Source: Anaerocolumna sp. AGMB13025 (GTDB taxonomy: Bacteria > Bacillota > Clostridia > Lachnospirales > Lachnospiraceae). From it: a DNA stretch of 64,000 nt. Positions within the stretch are counted from its first letter, which is position 1, and each line of letters opens with the position of its first letter. This document shows positions 1 through 8,780 of this stretch, piece after piece. Below the pieces are notes generated by a model. It did no database searches and was not told where the DNA came from. It saw only the letters and a program-made list of their open reading frames with translations. The stretch covers positions 3,890,501-3,954,500 of the forward strand of contig NZ_CP121445.1 of NCBI RefSeq assembly GCF_029689925.1, given 5' to 3'. The position numbers and the translations under genes are program-made.

Positions 1-1740
1 TAAGTAATTTGCTGACCATTTATCTGCTATAATTGTGTAATTTGTCCAGCTTGAGGGAAGTGTGAATGAGAAACCGTAATCCTTATTTTTGTAGATTATG
101 GAATCGGTCTTTCCGTCTGTTTCTGAGGCTTTGTCAGGTAGTAAAACAGGTGCTGCCTTACCGCCATCACTTTTAACTGCCGTGCCGGTACTTGCTTTAA
201 CAAGTGACGGGGCCGCATTCGCAGTACTTTCTTGGACTGCCTGAGGTGCAGGGTTATTGTTGGCAGTATCACCGGCTCTGACCTCGGCTGGAAGTGATGC
301 CAATTCGTTGGAATTTTTATTGGATGTAAATGACGGCGCTGCAACGGTGGAGTTATTATCAGCTATTAGTGACGGTGCTTCACCGGCAGTAGTATTATCA
401 GCTGTAAGTGATGGTGTTTCACTGGCGGCAGTATTATCAGCTATAAGTGACTGCGCTTCACCGGCGGCAGTATTATCAGCTATAAGTGACGGCGCTTCAC
501 CGGCGGTAGTATTATCAGCTGTAAGTGATGGTGTTTCACCGGCGGCAGCGTCATTTTCTCCGGTAGATGTTGTATTGTCGGCGGCAGTATTGCTGTCGCC
601 AGCTTGTGCGTTCGTTGTCTTAGGTTCGGTGGTAGTTTCAGTAGTGTCTGGGGTTTGGGTGGTATTTACTGTATCCTGATTATTCTTCACCGTTGTCTGA
701 GCGGCTTTATCTAAGATGACTAAGTTAGTATTCTCCTGATTACCCCATGCGACAAGTCCTCCAACCAGGCATACTGTAATCAGTATTACTCCTAATGCTG
801 CTATGCCTTTCTTTTTGCTGCCTTTATCAAATATATTTAAAAATCGTTTTTTCATTGTCTTTTTACCTCCATTGAAATAAGTGGAAAATGCTGTATTATG
901 TACATTTCCTTTATGAATGACCGAAAGTATGGTTTCGCTGTATTTCTTTTTATAGAGAAGGTCTGTGTTCTTAATTACTTCGGAATCACACACCATTTCC
1001 ATATCTTTATCGGCCAGGTCTGTCATTATGTATATGAAGGGGTTAAACCAGTGTAAACTTTTTGCACATACCAAAAGCAATTTAAACCAGATATCTTTCC
1101 TTTTATAATGGATTAATTCATGTTTTAGAATCAGTCTTAAATCAGTAAGCTCTAATCTAAAATCCGGTAAAATTAGCACAGGCTTAAAGAAACCGGTCAT
1201 CATTGGGCTGACAGTCTTTTTACAGGAGTACATAGGTATATCCCGGGTAACCTTCATTTCATCTCTTACTTCCTGCCAAAGGACCTTTAAATCCGTCTCT
1301 TCTATCGGCCGTAAGTAACGTTTTATTGACTTCCCAAACAGGTAGTATCCCAAAAGATAATAAAGTATACATAGTACAATTCCTGCCAGCCATACCAAAG
1401 CTAAAATCTCACTCAGAGACAGGGTATGGATCTGGGTTATTTCGGTTACTGACCTGGGGGGTACAATTGCCGGAGTACCTGTATTATGTGGCTTTACATG
1501 ATTTTGCACCGGTATGGATATTTGTATTTTCTGTGACGGAGGCTTTATCTCAATGGGTCTTGCGGGCAGTGATGGACTAAAGGGAATTAAAAGCCTTACC
1601 GCAATGACAAACCACATCAGATACCTCCATTTGGCGGAATACTTTTTTTGAAAACCCGGAAGCAGAACTATGAGTACCGCCAGGATCACCGTCGTTGTCA
1701 GGGTTACCTGAATTACATTCCCAAAAACAGCCTCAAGCAT
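1..1740 (-). CDS. BlaR1-like M56 family membrane metallopeptidase (3' end outside window)
   Basis: The frame opens at ATG 1740 and stays open to the left edge, so at least 580 residues are present and the C-terminus is missing. The N-terminus has several membrane segments (about residues 10-30, 38-54 and 106-133). The zinc site HELIH is at residues 207-211, followed by a downstream ADKDMEMVCDSE stretch that resembles the third-ligand region of M56 peptidases. Another membrane helix (about 310-328) leads into a long Thr/Ala/Asp-rich linker built from 13-residue repeats, then a domain beginning YKNKDYGFSFTLPSSW. It starts three bases after the blaI stop codon, the classic blaI-blaR1 arrangement. 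Family knowledge: such pairs sense cell-wall stress, with the peptidase inactivating the repressor. The linker and the extracellular C-terminal domain differ from the penicillin-binding sensor domain of true BlaR1, so the signal is unknown. Confidence 0.88.
   Translation of the reverse strand, partial: MLEAVFGNVIQVTLTTTVILAVLIVLLPGFQKKYSAKWRYLMWFVIAVRLLIPFSPSLPARPIEIKPPSQKIQISIPVQNHVKPHNTGTPAIVPPRSVTEITQIHTLSLSEILALVWLAGIVLCILYYLLGYYLFGKSIKRYLRPIEETDLKVLWQEVRDEMKVTRDIPMYSCKKTVSPMMTGFFKPVLILPDFRLELTDLRLILKHELIHYKRKDIWFKLLLVCAKSLHWFNPFIYIMTDLADKDMEMVCDSEVIKNTDLLYKKKYSETILSVIHKGNVHNTAFSTYFNGGKKTMKKRFLNIFDKGSKKKGIAALGVILITVCLVGGLVAWGNQENTNLVILDKAAQTTVKNNQDTVNTTQTPDTTETTTEPKTTNAQAGDSNTAADNTTSTGENDAAAGETPSLTADNTTAGEAPSLIADNTAAGEAQSLIADNTAASETPSLTADNTTAGEAPSLIADNNSTVAAPSFTSNKNSNELASLPAEVRAGDTANNNPAPQAVQESTANAAPSLVKASTGTAVKSDGGKAAPVLLPDKASETDGKTDSIIYKNKDYGFSFTLPSSWTNYTIIADKWSANYL
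322..555. repeat. 39-bp in-frame tandem repeat (minisatellite), about six copies
   Basis: Units of 39 bp begin at 322 (degenerate), 361, 400, 439, 478 and 517. On the minus strand each encodes 13 residues close to ADNTAAGEAPSLI. The copies differ by only a few substitutions and keep the frame of the M56 peptidase, so the array lengthens its extracytoplasmic linker. A unit length divisible by three means copy-number change would preserve the reading frame. Confidence 0.9.
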
Positions 1741-1743
1741 TTC

Positions 1744-2130
1744 TTAATCCTCCTTAGCCGATTTATCGATAAATTCCCGTAATTCAGAAATATCGTCCTC
1801 ATTGATTGCCTTGCTTTTATAGAGTGCCGAAACAAAGGTGGTAAGTGAATTCCCATATAATTTTTCCAGAATGGACTTGCTTTCACTTTCCAAATATTCA
1901 GATTCACCTATAACCGGAGAATAGATATTGACCTTGCCTTCTCTGGTGCTTGTTAAGAATCCTTTCTCTACCAGTCTTGCCAGAAAAGTAAGTACGGACG
2001 TAATCTTCCATTCTTTTTTATTTTTTAGTTGTTCACTGACATAGGCCGAGGTTACCGGTTCCCTGGCCCCCCAGATAATCATCATAATTTCAAGTTCTGA
2101 GTCTGGTAACCTTTTTATTTGTTTATTCAT
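1744..2130 (-). CDS. blaI: BlaI/MecI/CopY family transcriptional repressor
   Basis: A 128-residue protein, the usual size for the BlaI/MecI family. The N-terminal winged helix covers about residues 5-75 (LPDSELEIMMIIWG, then KITSVLTFLARLVEKGFL, the recognition-helix region), with a C-terminal dimerisation segment. The gene lies just upstream of the M56 peptidase, with a 3-base gap between them. Known role of the family: a dimeric repressor that binds TACA-type dyads and is cleaved or released when the partner peptidase is activated. Two matching half-site repeats lie upstream at 2251-2299. Targets beyond its own operon cannot be seen here. Confidence 0.9.
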   Translation of the reverse strand: MNKQIKRLPDSELEIMMIIWGAREPVTSAYVSEQLKNKKEWKITSVLTFLARLVEKGFLTSTREGKVNIYSPVIGESEYLESESKSILEKLYGNSLTTFVSALYKSKAINEDDISELREFIDKSAKED

Positions 2131-2250
2131 GATTTACACCCATTGCATATCCCAGGTTTGTCTGGGATACTGCCACAAATAAGAATGTGTGAAAGATGCT
2201 CCGTGTGGCAACCTTTCTTATAATAAATTTCTTTCACGCTTTCACTTCCT

Positions 2251-2299
2251 TCTACATTTGACGAATTTAGATTACTTCCATATTCTACATTTGGCGAAT
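2251..2299. promoter_or_regulatory. Candidate BlaI operators (two direct repeats)
   Basis: The 16-bp string TCTACATTTGRCGAAT occurs at 2251 and again at 2284, 33 bp apart, about three helical turns. Each copy contains an imperfect dyad (TCTACA-TT-TGACGA) like BlaI/MecI operators of the TACA-N2-TGTA type. The position 120-170 bp upstream of blaI suits autoregulation. Assignment is by resemblance and context only. Confidence 0.6.
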
Positions 2300-2369
2300 C
2301 AAAATGTCAATACTATAAATTCTTAAGTTTCTTACAATATTCTTAAGCCTATTGCGAAAAAACTTTATC

Positions 2370-2409
2370 AAAAAAACAGACCTCCTGAAATTACTCTCAG
2401 AAAGCCTGT
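2370..2409 (-). terminator. Rho-independent terminator after the 2420-3349 gene
   Basis: Read on the minus strand, a 13-bp stem (ACAGGCTTTCTGA with its complement, allowing G-U pairs) is followed by seven T residues. It starts 11 bases beyond the stop codon of the upstream gene. Confidence 0.85.
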
Positions 2410-2419
2410 ACTAAAACTC

Positions 2420-3349
2420 TTATTCAAGATAATCTATAAATCCTTTTAAAGCGGTATCCTTTTTTACTGCCGCAGTTAACTTTGCATTTACTTTACTGAT
2501 TACTGTTTGAATATCCTTTTCTTTGGTTAGTTTTTCGATATGTTTCTTTACTGTATCATTATTGATATCCTTGTTAATCACTAGCGCTCCGTTTTCATCT
2601 CTGATCACTGAGAGGGAACTCATTCCCGGCACCAAAGTATCAATGTTGTACAACTTGATATCATATGTTGTAAATACTATATAGGAATCCTTGTCTAAAC
2701 CAGGTTTCACATAATTTTTAATATTCTTGTAACCCTCGACGATGTCACTTTTTTTATCCGTGTTGTCGGTTTTTTCATCTGCGGTGGTTTTTTTGTCTGT
2801 TTGTTTATCCGTAGTCTCTTTTGTAGTAGTCTCTTTATTAGTAGTTTCTTTATTAGTAGTCTCTTTTTTTGATGTTTCTTTTTCCGTATTTGCTTTTTCT
2901 GCTGTCTGGGTATCCGTAGTGTTCTTTTCAGATGTTACTTTATCCTCTGTCTGTCCTGTCTTCTCAGAATTATCTTTTTCTGAACTCTCTGCCTCAAGTT
3001 TGGGGGATGCAGTATCCTTTTTATTGGTCCCAGGGTCCGTTATGTCAGATACATTATAGTATGTATTTATGAGTTGATTAATCTCAGCTTCTATGTCCTC
3101 TTTCGAATAAACTTTTGCTTTTGCTAAATCAGACTCTGCTTCCGTTGTTTCATCATTTTCAGGTAACAATATCTTATCTTCCTGACGGGTATTATTACCT
3201 TCTTCCGTCTGAATACTTTCTTTTACCAGGGTATTGGTCTGTCCGACTGTTACCTCTTTTTTACTGGAATTGTTATTCACTGCTATAATCAATACCAGAA
3301 GGATACAGCCAGTGCCTGCGGCAGCCAAATATTTTTTCAGGTGCTTCAT
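2420..3349 (-). CDS. Membrane-anchored protein with Thr/Lys/Glu-rich repeat linker, function unknown
   Basis: A 309-residue protein. A single N-terminal hydrophobic helix (about residues 10-25, after KHLKKY) would anchor it in the membrane or act as an uncleaved signal. Residues about 110-205 are low-complexity Lys/Thr/Glu/Ser with repeated KETTNKETTNKETT units, a typical wall-spanning or flexible linker. The C-terminal 100 residues (from DIVEGYKNIKNYV) form a compact-looking domain I do not recognise. It follows the NlpC/P60 gene and has its own terminator, so a cell-envelope role is plausible. A ribosome site (GAGGAAG) lies about 10 bases before the ATG. Confidence 0.75.
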   Translation of the reverse strand: MKHLKKYLAAAGTGCILLVLIIAVNNNSSKKEVTVGQTNTLVKESIQTEEGNNTRQEDKILLPENDETTEAESDLAKAKVYSKEDIEAEINQLINTYYNVSDITDPGTNKKDTASPKLEAESSEKDNSEKTGQTEDKVTSEKNTTDTQTAEKANTEKETSKKETTNKETTNKETTTKETTDKQTDKKTTADEKTDNTDKKSDIVEGYKNIKNYVKPGLDKDSYIVFTTYDIKLYNIDTLVPGMSSLSVIRDENGALVINKDINNDTVKKHIEKLTKEKDIQTVISKVNAKLTAAVKKDTALKGFIDYLE

Positions 3350-3412
3350 TTAATATATCTTCCTCATTTCTGTTCCTTATTTTGCTGTCGATTATACAGC
3401 CAAGCCTTCACT

Positions 3413-4576
3413 TTAGTTAAGATAACTTACAACTTTTACAGGTTGTCTGTAATCATAATTTGCTACTTTGATTCCGTATTCAGGGCTTTTTGCACTGATA
3501 ACTTTACCATTGCCTATATAAAGAGCTACATGATTAATCCGTCCGCCTTTTGCGTAGAATATTAAATCTCCCGGCTGGATATTGGATATGGACTTGCTTT
3601 TTCCGCTGGAAGCCTGTGATCTGGAATCTCTTGGAATGTTGACACCTAAATCACTAAATACAGACTGTGTAAATCCGGAACAGTCTGCTCCGTTTGTTAA
3701 ACTTGTTCCACCCCATACATAGGGATTCCCTTCAAATTTCAACGCATAATTTACTATCTTATTGCGGAGAGAAGATGAAGTACCAGAGGATACAGATGAG
3801 TCTGAACTTGATGTATCCGAATTAGATGCACTCTTAGTCTGATAGGATCTGCTGCTTCCTGATGTACTGCTGCTTCCTGATGTGCCGCTGCTTTGTTCCT
3901 GACTGGCAGCTTCCTCTGCTTTTATTTTCTTTTGTTCTTCTTCAATAGATATTGCTTTTTTATAAACAGTTGACAGATCTACATAATCAGAGGATACATA
4001 ACCCTTATCTTTATTATCAACCGTTACTTTAATCCAGCCGTCGGTTTCTTTTTTTACTTTCAGTTCTTCACCAACAGGGACTAATGTTACTACAGGAGCA
4101 TCCGTACTGGCATTTTTTCTTACCTTTAAGGTAGCCGTATTTACAGTAGCAATTCTGGTACCTGCTTTACTTGCTAGTTCCGCCGCTTTTGTTCCAGTTG
4201 CAAGATATTCTGCTTTTATGTATCCAGTTACGGAGCCGGATTTAACTTTATACCAACCGTTCTTTTTGGAAATTATGGTTGCCGCCGAATTATTATAAAG
4301 CTTACCAAGAATTTTACCGTCTTCACTGGGTTTTTTTCTTATATTGACATAATCGGTTACCTGTGCAAAAGAAATGTTGGCAAGCTCCTTAAAGGAACTG
4401 GAGGATAAATAATCCTTAATATCTTTATTTTCATTTGCATCCTTCTGATAAAAATCATTAAGTAATAAATCTATCCCTGCAATTGGCAACTCAGCAGCTT
4501 TTGTAACTACGGTCTGGCTGGCAAATGCGATTGTCCCTATCATACAATATGTAATAATCTTCCCTGCTTTTTTCAT
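3413..4576 (-). CDS. Secreted NlpC/P60 peptidoglycan hydrolase with two bacterial SH3 domains
   Basis: I start it at the ATG at 4576 because a GGAGGT ribosome site lies 7 bases upstream; the ATG four codons earlier overlaps that site. The product has 387 residues. A signal peptide covers about residues 1-27. Two SH3b domains lie at about 72-125 and 143-200, with motifs such as VNIRKKPSEDGKILGKL and TLKVRKNASTDAPVV. A Ser-rich linker (about 225-270) precedes an NlpC/P60 domain with catalytic Cys299 (in GADCSGF) and His349 (in RINHVALYIG). Known role: cleavage of peptide stems in peptidoglycan during growth or turnover. SH3b domains tether the enzyme to the wall. Confidence 0.93.
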   Translation of the reverse strand: MKKAGKIITYCMIGTIAFASQTVVTKAAELPIAGIDLLLNDFYQKDANENKDIKDYLSSSSFKELANISFAQVTDYVNIRKKPSEDGKILGKLYNNSAATIISKKNGWYKVKSGSVTGYIKAEYLATGTKAAELASKAGTRIATVNTATLKVRKNASTDAPVVTLVPVGEELKVKKETDGWIKVTVDNKDKGYVSSDYVDLSTVYKKAISIEEEQKKIKAEEAASQEQSSGTSGSSSTSGSSRSYQTKSASNSDTSSSDSSVSSGTSSSLRNKIVNYALKFEGNPYVWGGTSLTNGADCSGFTQSVFSDLGVNIPRDSRSQASSGKSKSISNIQPGDLIFYAKGGRINHVALYIGNGKVISAKSPEYGIKVANYDYRQPVKVVSYLN

Positions 4577-5042
4577 TTGAACCTCCATGGCTAATTTATT
4601 ACAAATCTATTAAATTTGTTACAAACTTATTGTAAAATAAAATCGGACAGATTGCACTAGGGATATAATGGTAATTACGTAATTTTCTTGTTTATATCTC
4701 ATTTAAAACAAAAACTAGTGTAACGGTATATTACTTTTCCTGTTCAAACCCATGATAATCGCTTAAGTTTCCTTGTAATGTTGCCACTTATCAACCGGTT
4801 GCCCCTTCACACTTAAATCACCCAACAAAAAAAGCTTATATCCAAACTCTGGATTTCTGCAGGCAGGTAATCCAAAAGTCAAATATAAGCTCTTTTACGA
4901 TTTTGATTGGTATTGGTATTAAATCTTGGTAAAATTCTCTATAAACGAAATAATACATTAATTCTTTTGTAATAGTTTTTATACAAAACAATATAGGTTA
5001 ACAATGACTGTCAAAGGATATTGTTTCATAAAATGTATTTCG
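4577..5042. other. Intergenic region with a long hairpin
   Basis: No gene is supported here. Upstream of the NlpC/P60 start are two ATTTGTAAYAAATT direct repeats and a 12-bp palindrome AATTACGTAATT at 4673-4684, possible control sites. At 4826-4896 a two-part inverted repeat (AGCTTATAT with ATATAAGCT, enclosing TGGATT with AATCCA) flanked by A and T runs could terminate transcripts from the aldo/keto reductase side. Confidence 0.5.
4826..4896. terminator. Hairpin, likely terminator
   Basis: AGCTTATAT at 4833 pairs with ATATAAGCT at 4883-4891, with an inner TGGATT/AATCCA stem. On the minus strand the outer stem is followed by a run of seven T. It sits about 150 bases beyond the aldo/keto reductase stop codon. 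Confidence 0.6.
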
Positions 5043-6176
5043 TTATCCTAGCATCTGGTGTACTTTGGGCATCCATTCACTGATTGGTATGCTCTGAGGA
5101 CATTTATCTTCACAGATCCTGCACTGTATGCAGGCAGCCGCACGATTTGCTTCCTCAAAAAAGTTATGATATACGTGGCGGGCCCCCTTTATATCATCAT
5201 GGATGACGCTTCCGTTGTATAATTCAAAGTTTCTTGGAATCTCAACATGATTCGGACATGGCATACAATAGCTGCAGCCGGTACAGGGTATGGCTACCCT
5301 TTCATTGTAGCGGTCTCTGATCCGGTCAATCATTTTAAGATCTTCATCTCCTAAAAGTCCCACACCGGAACGACTGGCAGCAGTAATATTCTCCTGCACC
5401 TGTTCCATATTGCTCATACCGCTTAAGACAAGAGAGACTTCTGTCTGGTTCCATAACCATTGCAGCGCCCATTCAGACGGTGCATATTTTACGGGATTTT
5501 CATTCAGGATTTCTTTAATATCTGCTGGCGGATTTGCTAATCTTCCCCCTAATAAAGGCTCCATAATTACTACTCCGATACCCTTTGCGGCAGCATGCTT
5601 TAGCCCCTTCATACCAGCCTGGTTTTCAATATCCATATAATTGTACTGGATTTGACAGAAATCCCATTTATCATAGCCGTCCAGGATAGTTGTAAATGCT
5701 TCTGCCTGATCATGAAAGGAAAAGCCCAGATATTTTATTTTGCCGGAACTTTTAGCAGCTTCCGCCCGTTCAAGTATCTTATGTTTTAAAATCACATTTT
5801 CCCAGGTTTCCTGTGACAGACTGTGCAAGAGATAAAAATCAATATAATCTGTCTGTAGTTTGTTTAATTGTTCCTCCAACAGCCGGTCAAAATCCTCTGG
5901 ATTATGAATCAGCCAGGTAGGGGACTTGGTAGCTAAGTATACCTTTTCCCGGTAGCCGTCCTTTAAGGCTTTACCGGTTAGGATTTCACTGTTTCCGCCA
6001 TGGTACGGGTAAGCCGTATCCACATAATTCACGCCTTCATCAATTGCAGTGCGGATCATTTTGATTGCTTCTTCTTCCAGAATATTATGGGGATTTCCAT
6101 CTGTAGGAAGCCTCATAGCCCCAAAGCCTAAGGCGGATACCATAACATCTAATTTGCCGAATTTTCTGTACCTCAT
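5043..6176 (-). CDS. Aldo/keto reductase with C-terminal ferredoxin-like 4Fe-4S domain
   Basis: The ATG at 6176 follows AAGGAG with a 9-base gap; an in-frame GTG just upstream lies inside that ribosome site. The N-terminal TIM-barrel domain (about residues 1-280) has FGKLDVMVSALGFGAMRLP, the GVNYVDTAYPYHGG catalytic Asp/Tyr segment and DYIDFYLLHS. The C-terminal 95 residues carry two cysteine clusters, CTGCSYCMPCP and CIQCRICEDKCP, expected to hold two 4Fe-4S clusters. Members of this family in anaerobes are annotated as ferredoxin-linked oxidoreductases; the substrate is unknown. A relative of the same layout is at 40405-41496. Followed on the map by a DUF362-ferredoxin gene, suggesting a redox neighbourhood. 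Confidence 0.9.
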   Translation of the reverse strand: MRYRKFGKLDVMVSALGFGAMRLPTDGNPHNILEEEAIKMIRTAIDEGVNYVDTAYPYHGGNSEILTGKALKDGYREKVYLATKSPTWLIHNPEDFDRLLEEQLNKLQTDYIDFYLLHSLSQETWENVILKHKILERAEAAKSSGKIKYLGFSFHDQAEAFTTILDGYDKWDFCQIQYNYMDIENQAGMKGLKHAAAKGIGVVIMEPLLGGRLANPPADIKEILNENPVKYAPSEWALQWLWNQTEVSLVLSGMSNMEQVQENITAASRSGVGLLGDEDLKMIDRIRDRYNERVAIPCTGCSYCMPCPNHVEIPRNFELYNGSVIHDDIKGARHVYHNFFEEANRAAACIQCRICEDKCPQSIPISEWMPKVHQMLG

Positions 6177-6372
6177 AATTTGCACTCCTTAAACTGTTAT
6201 TCAATTGTTGTGGAACTTTGGAAATAATGATGTGTATGCTATGCAGATTTTTCTATTTAAAGTATATCAGAATTCCTGCTGCATATCTATAGAAACTTAT
6301 GTATTACGCTTTGACATCATCCTATGAAGTAACGGTTCTCACCCCTGCCAGTATATCGCTTAACTATAGAAT

Positions 6373-7521
6373 TCATGAATGCACCAGCAGCTTTAAAAAC
6401 CAGGGTTTTATAACCTCAACTGCTTCATAGGTGCATAATTCGTGACAGCAGAAACACCGGATACATTTATTCAGGTCCAAAACCGGTTTGCCCTCCACCA
6501 TTGTCAGCGCTTCCGGCGGACAGCTTCTGGCACAGGCACCGCAGCTTTTACATTGATCTAGTTTAAATGCCGGTTTGGGACGGATATAACCGTCCACCCG
6601 TTTCTTAACGAATTTGGGCAGGATCAGGCTGTAGAAACTAAACGAAAGTTGTCTGGTGGGTTTTTTATAATCCTTAACCATGACCTCTTCTATTGTATGC
6701 CCCGCTAAAACGATCTCTTCCGCTAATAGTCCTCGTTCGGTGGATTTGCAAATCGTTGGTACCTCAGTGGGCTTTAATCCTATAATCCTTGCTGCCACAG
6801 AGTCCAGTTCATAGGGACTGGCTCCTGCCAGTATAAGACCTACCTGTTTCGGACTTCCGGCAGTAGGACCATAACCCTCCATTCCAACCACTGCGTCCAT
6901 TACGGTAAGTACTGGTTTTGCGAAACTACAAAGATCAATTAAAAAATCCGCAAAATCATTTTTATCTTCAAACCTTAAATGATATTCGGCCTTTACTCTG
7001 CCCGGTATGATACCAAACAGATTCTTCACCGCACCACTGTAGACTGTCATCATATGGGTCTTGATTTTGGGAATATTAATGATTTTATCAACCTCCAGAA
7101 CTGGTTTTATGGTTCTGATGGCTTTCATCAACTTTCCTTCATGATAAGGCACTTCAACCATTTCCGTATTATAATTAAGTTCTGCTCCGCATTGACTTGC
7201 AGCTTCTTTCATACCACAGGTTTCGTATATACTGTCCAGTACTTTTTCCGTGTATAAATAGGATGAGCCCGGACTGTCTCCAATGATTGGCACCCCGCCT
7301 GCATCAATGACGAGTTCTGCAAGTACCCGTGCGATTGCTGGATGGGTCGTGGTAACCCGTTCCGGTTTTCTCTTCATTAACAGGTTCACTTTCAGCAAAA
7401 CCTTGTCCCCCGGTTTAACAAAGGCTCCCATTCCGCCAAGAGGCTTCAAAGCCTCCCCTACAGCCTCTCTTACTCTTGTTATTTCATAATCCTCACATTT
7501 TACTATGGATACCATCCCCAT
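6373..7521 (-). CDS. DUF362 protein with C-terminal 2x[4Fe-4S] ferredoxin domain
   Basis: A 382-residue protein. The DUF362 core (about residues 1-300) includes KVLLKVNLL, KIINIPKIKTHMMTVYSGAVKNLFG and the GGVPIIGDSPGSS segment typical of the family. The C-terminus has CKSCGACARSCPPEAL and CIRCFCCHELCTYEA, two 4Fe-4S binding motifs. The start has an AAGGTGGTG ribosome site. DUF362 proteins have no firmly established reaction; the iron-sulfur module implies electron transfer. A second DUF362 gene without ferredoxin lies at 7863-8780, and a ferredoxin-type aldo/keto reductase is on the other side, so the three may act in one redox process. That is inference from adjacency. Confidence 0.88.
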   Translation of the reverse strand: MGMVSIVKCEDYEITRVREAVGEALKPLGGMGAFVKPGDKVLLKVNLLMKRKPERVTTTHPAIARVLAELVIDAGGVPIIGDSPGSSYLYTEKVLDSIYETCGMKEAASQCGAELNYNTEMVEVPYHEGKLMKAIRTIKPVLEVDKIINIPKIKTHMMTVYSGAVKNLFGIIPGRVKAEYHLRFEDKNDFADFLIDLCSFAKPVLTVMDAVVGMEGYGPTAGSPKQVGLILAGASPYELDSVAARIIGLKPTEVPTICKSTERGLLAEEIVLAGHTIEEVMVKDYKKPTRQLSFSFYSLILPKFVKKRVDGYIRPKPAFKLDQCKSCGACARSCPPEALTMVEGKPVLDLNKCIRCFCCHELCTYEAVEVIKPWFLKLLVHS

Positions 7522-7862
7522 ATAGAAACACCACCTTTATAAAATAATTCTATACCCATGTTTAAGCAAGCCCGTTACAATACAAAGACCAGGTGTAGTA
7601 AATTCGAGAACCTTTTGGATTTACAAAACATCTAAGCCGCCAAAATATATATCTCTATATATATCACTCTAATATATATCAACGTAATATATATTATACT
7701 AATAAACGCAGACACGTCAACATTATTTTCCATATTTGTATATTTTTACCTAATAAGCTTCTAGTGTCAAAACAAAAAGAAACTGCCCTAAAGATTGCTT
7801 TCTAATTAAGTCAATGATTTTAAGGCAGTATCTGTCACACCGGCTCCCCTTGTATACAGCGT
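7522..7862. other. Intergenic region, AT-rich, with terminator
   Basis: No gene is supported. Positions 7645-7705 are unusually AT-rich, with repeated ATATATAT-type tracts that could serve as a promoter region for the 6373-7521 gene. A terminator for the preceding DUF362 gene lies at 7775-7829. Confidence 0.5.
7775..7829 (-). terminator. Rho-independent terminator after the DUF362 gene
   Basis: On the minus strand ACTGCCTTAAAATCATTG pairs imperfectly with CAATCTTTAGGGCAGT across a short loop and is followed by TTTCTTTTTG. It lies about 35 bases past the stop codon. Confidence 0.65.
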
Positions 7863-8780
7863 CTAGTATCTTTGGAACTTCATTTTTAGCGGTCCTAAGT
7901 CTGCTCCGACAATTTTTATCCTGTTTAAATCTGCTATACCAAGTCCTTCTTCTGCAGCAAGTTTAACGTGCCGGACTTCATCTATGGTAAATCCCATAAA
8001 ATCTAAGGTTACCATATCTACCGCCACCGGGTCTGCACCTGCAAGTACTATATTGGATTGGACCGGACGTACCCATAAAGGTCCATCTCCTTCTCCGCCG
8101 ACAATACCATCGATAATTACAAAATCCGGTTTTCTGATCTTGTTAATATCTACAATTGCTTCTTTTAAACCCCATAGATGAAGCTGTTCTTTATAGGTGT
8201 CACCATAAAACCTGGTCGGAGGTACGCCAAAGGAATTTTTAATGCTTAAGGTAACACCGGCATCATATTCCGAATGAGTTTTTAATTTTGCAACTCCTAT
8301 AACGACATCCGCATCCATGTAAACTTTTGGTATCATGATATCATGCCCCGTCAGACTCTTATCGGGTCTTAGACAATAACAATCCTCCGCCTGGCATTCC
8401 TCCATATTAAATAATTCTGCACCGGATATCTTATTATAGTTCGCGGACTCAAATACATTGCCGTAAGGGGTAGCCTCTGCAATTATGATCTTCCCGGCAC
8501 CGCACTCTTTTACTAAATTAACCACTTCCTGAACTACTCTGTAATCGGTAGTTACGGCTTCGTTTGGCAGGGCGGGTTTTACCAGGTTTGGCTTAATTAT
8601 TACCGTATCATTTTCCTTTATGATGCCTTTTAAGCCTCCAGCATGATTAACGGCCGTCCTTGTAACCAGACTATAATCTGTTCCAAGTCCAATCCCCACT
8701 ACCGGTTCCGGCTCCATGATCCGTAAGGACCGTTTCATTTTCTCTGCAACCTGTTCAGGTATCGGTTTTAAATTATCCAT
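7863..8780 (-). CDS. DUF362 domain protein without ferredoxin module
   Basis: I choose the ATG at 8780, 6 bases after an AAGGGTG ribosome site; an ATG six codons earlier overlaps it. The product has 305 residues. DUF362 features include DTVIIKPNLVKP, AGKIIIAEATPYGN, VVIGVAKLKTHSEYDAGVT and IIDGIVGGEGDGP. Unlike its neighbour at 6373, it ends shortly after the core domain and carries no clustered cysteines at the C-terminus. The function is not established. Paralogy with the neighbouring gene suggests a split role, one protein with and one without electron-transfer clusters. The pair is probably not one transcript, because a terminator separates them. Confidence 0.85.
   Translation of the reverse strand: MDNLKPIPEQVAEKMKRSLRIMEPEPVVGIGLGTDYSLVTRTAVNHAGGLKGIIKENDTVIIKPNLVKPALPNEAVTTDYRVVQEVVNLVKECGAGKIIIAEATPYGNVFESANYNKISGAELFNMEECQAEDCYCLRPDKSLTGHDIMIPKVYMDADVVIGVAKLKTHSEYDAGVTLSIKNSFGVPPTRFYGDTYKEQLHLWGLKEAIVDINKIRKPDFVIIDGIVGGEGDGPLWVRPVQSNIVLAGADPVAVDMVTLDFMGFTIDEVRHVKLAAEEGLGIADLNRIKIVGADLGPLKMKFQRY

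Noticed and set aside
257..679. Plus-strand open frame of 140 codons
   Set aside because: It is the opposite strand of the minisatellite in the M56 peptidase; its repetitive composition comes from the repeat and there is no ribosome site.
2742..3059. Plus-strand frame rich in Val/Ser
   Set aside because: Antisense shadow of the Thr/Lys/Glu-rich linker of the 2420-3349 gene.
4600..4650. WalR box upstream of the NlpC/P60 gene
   Set aside because: TGTAAY repeats are present but their spacing is 14 bases rather than the 5 of the WalR consensus.
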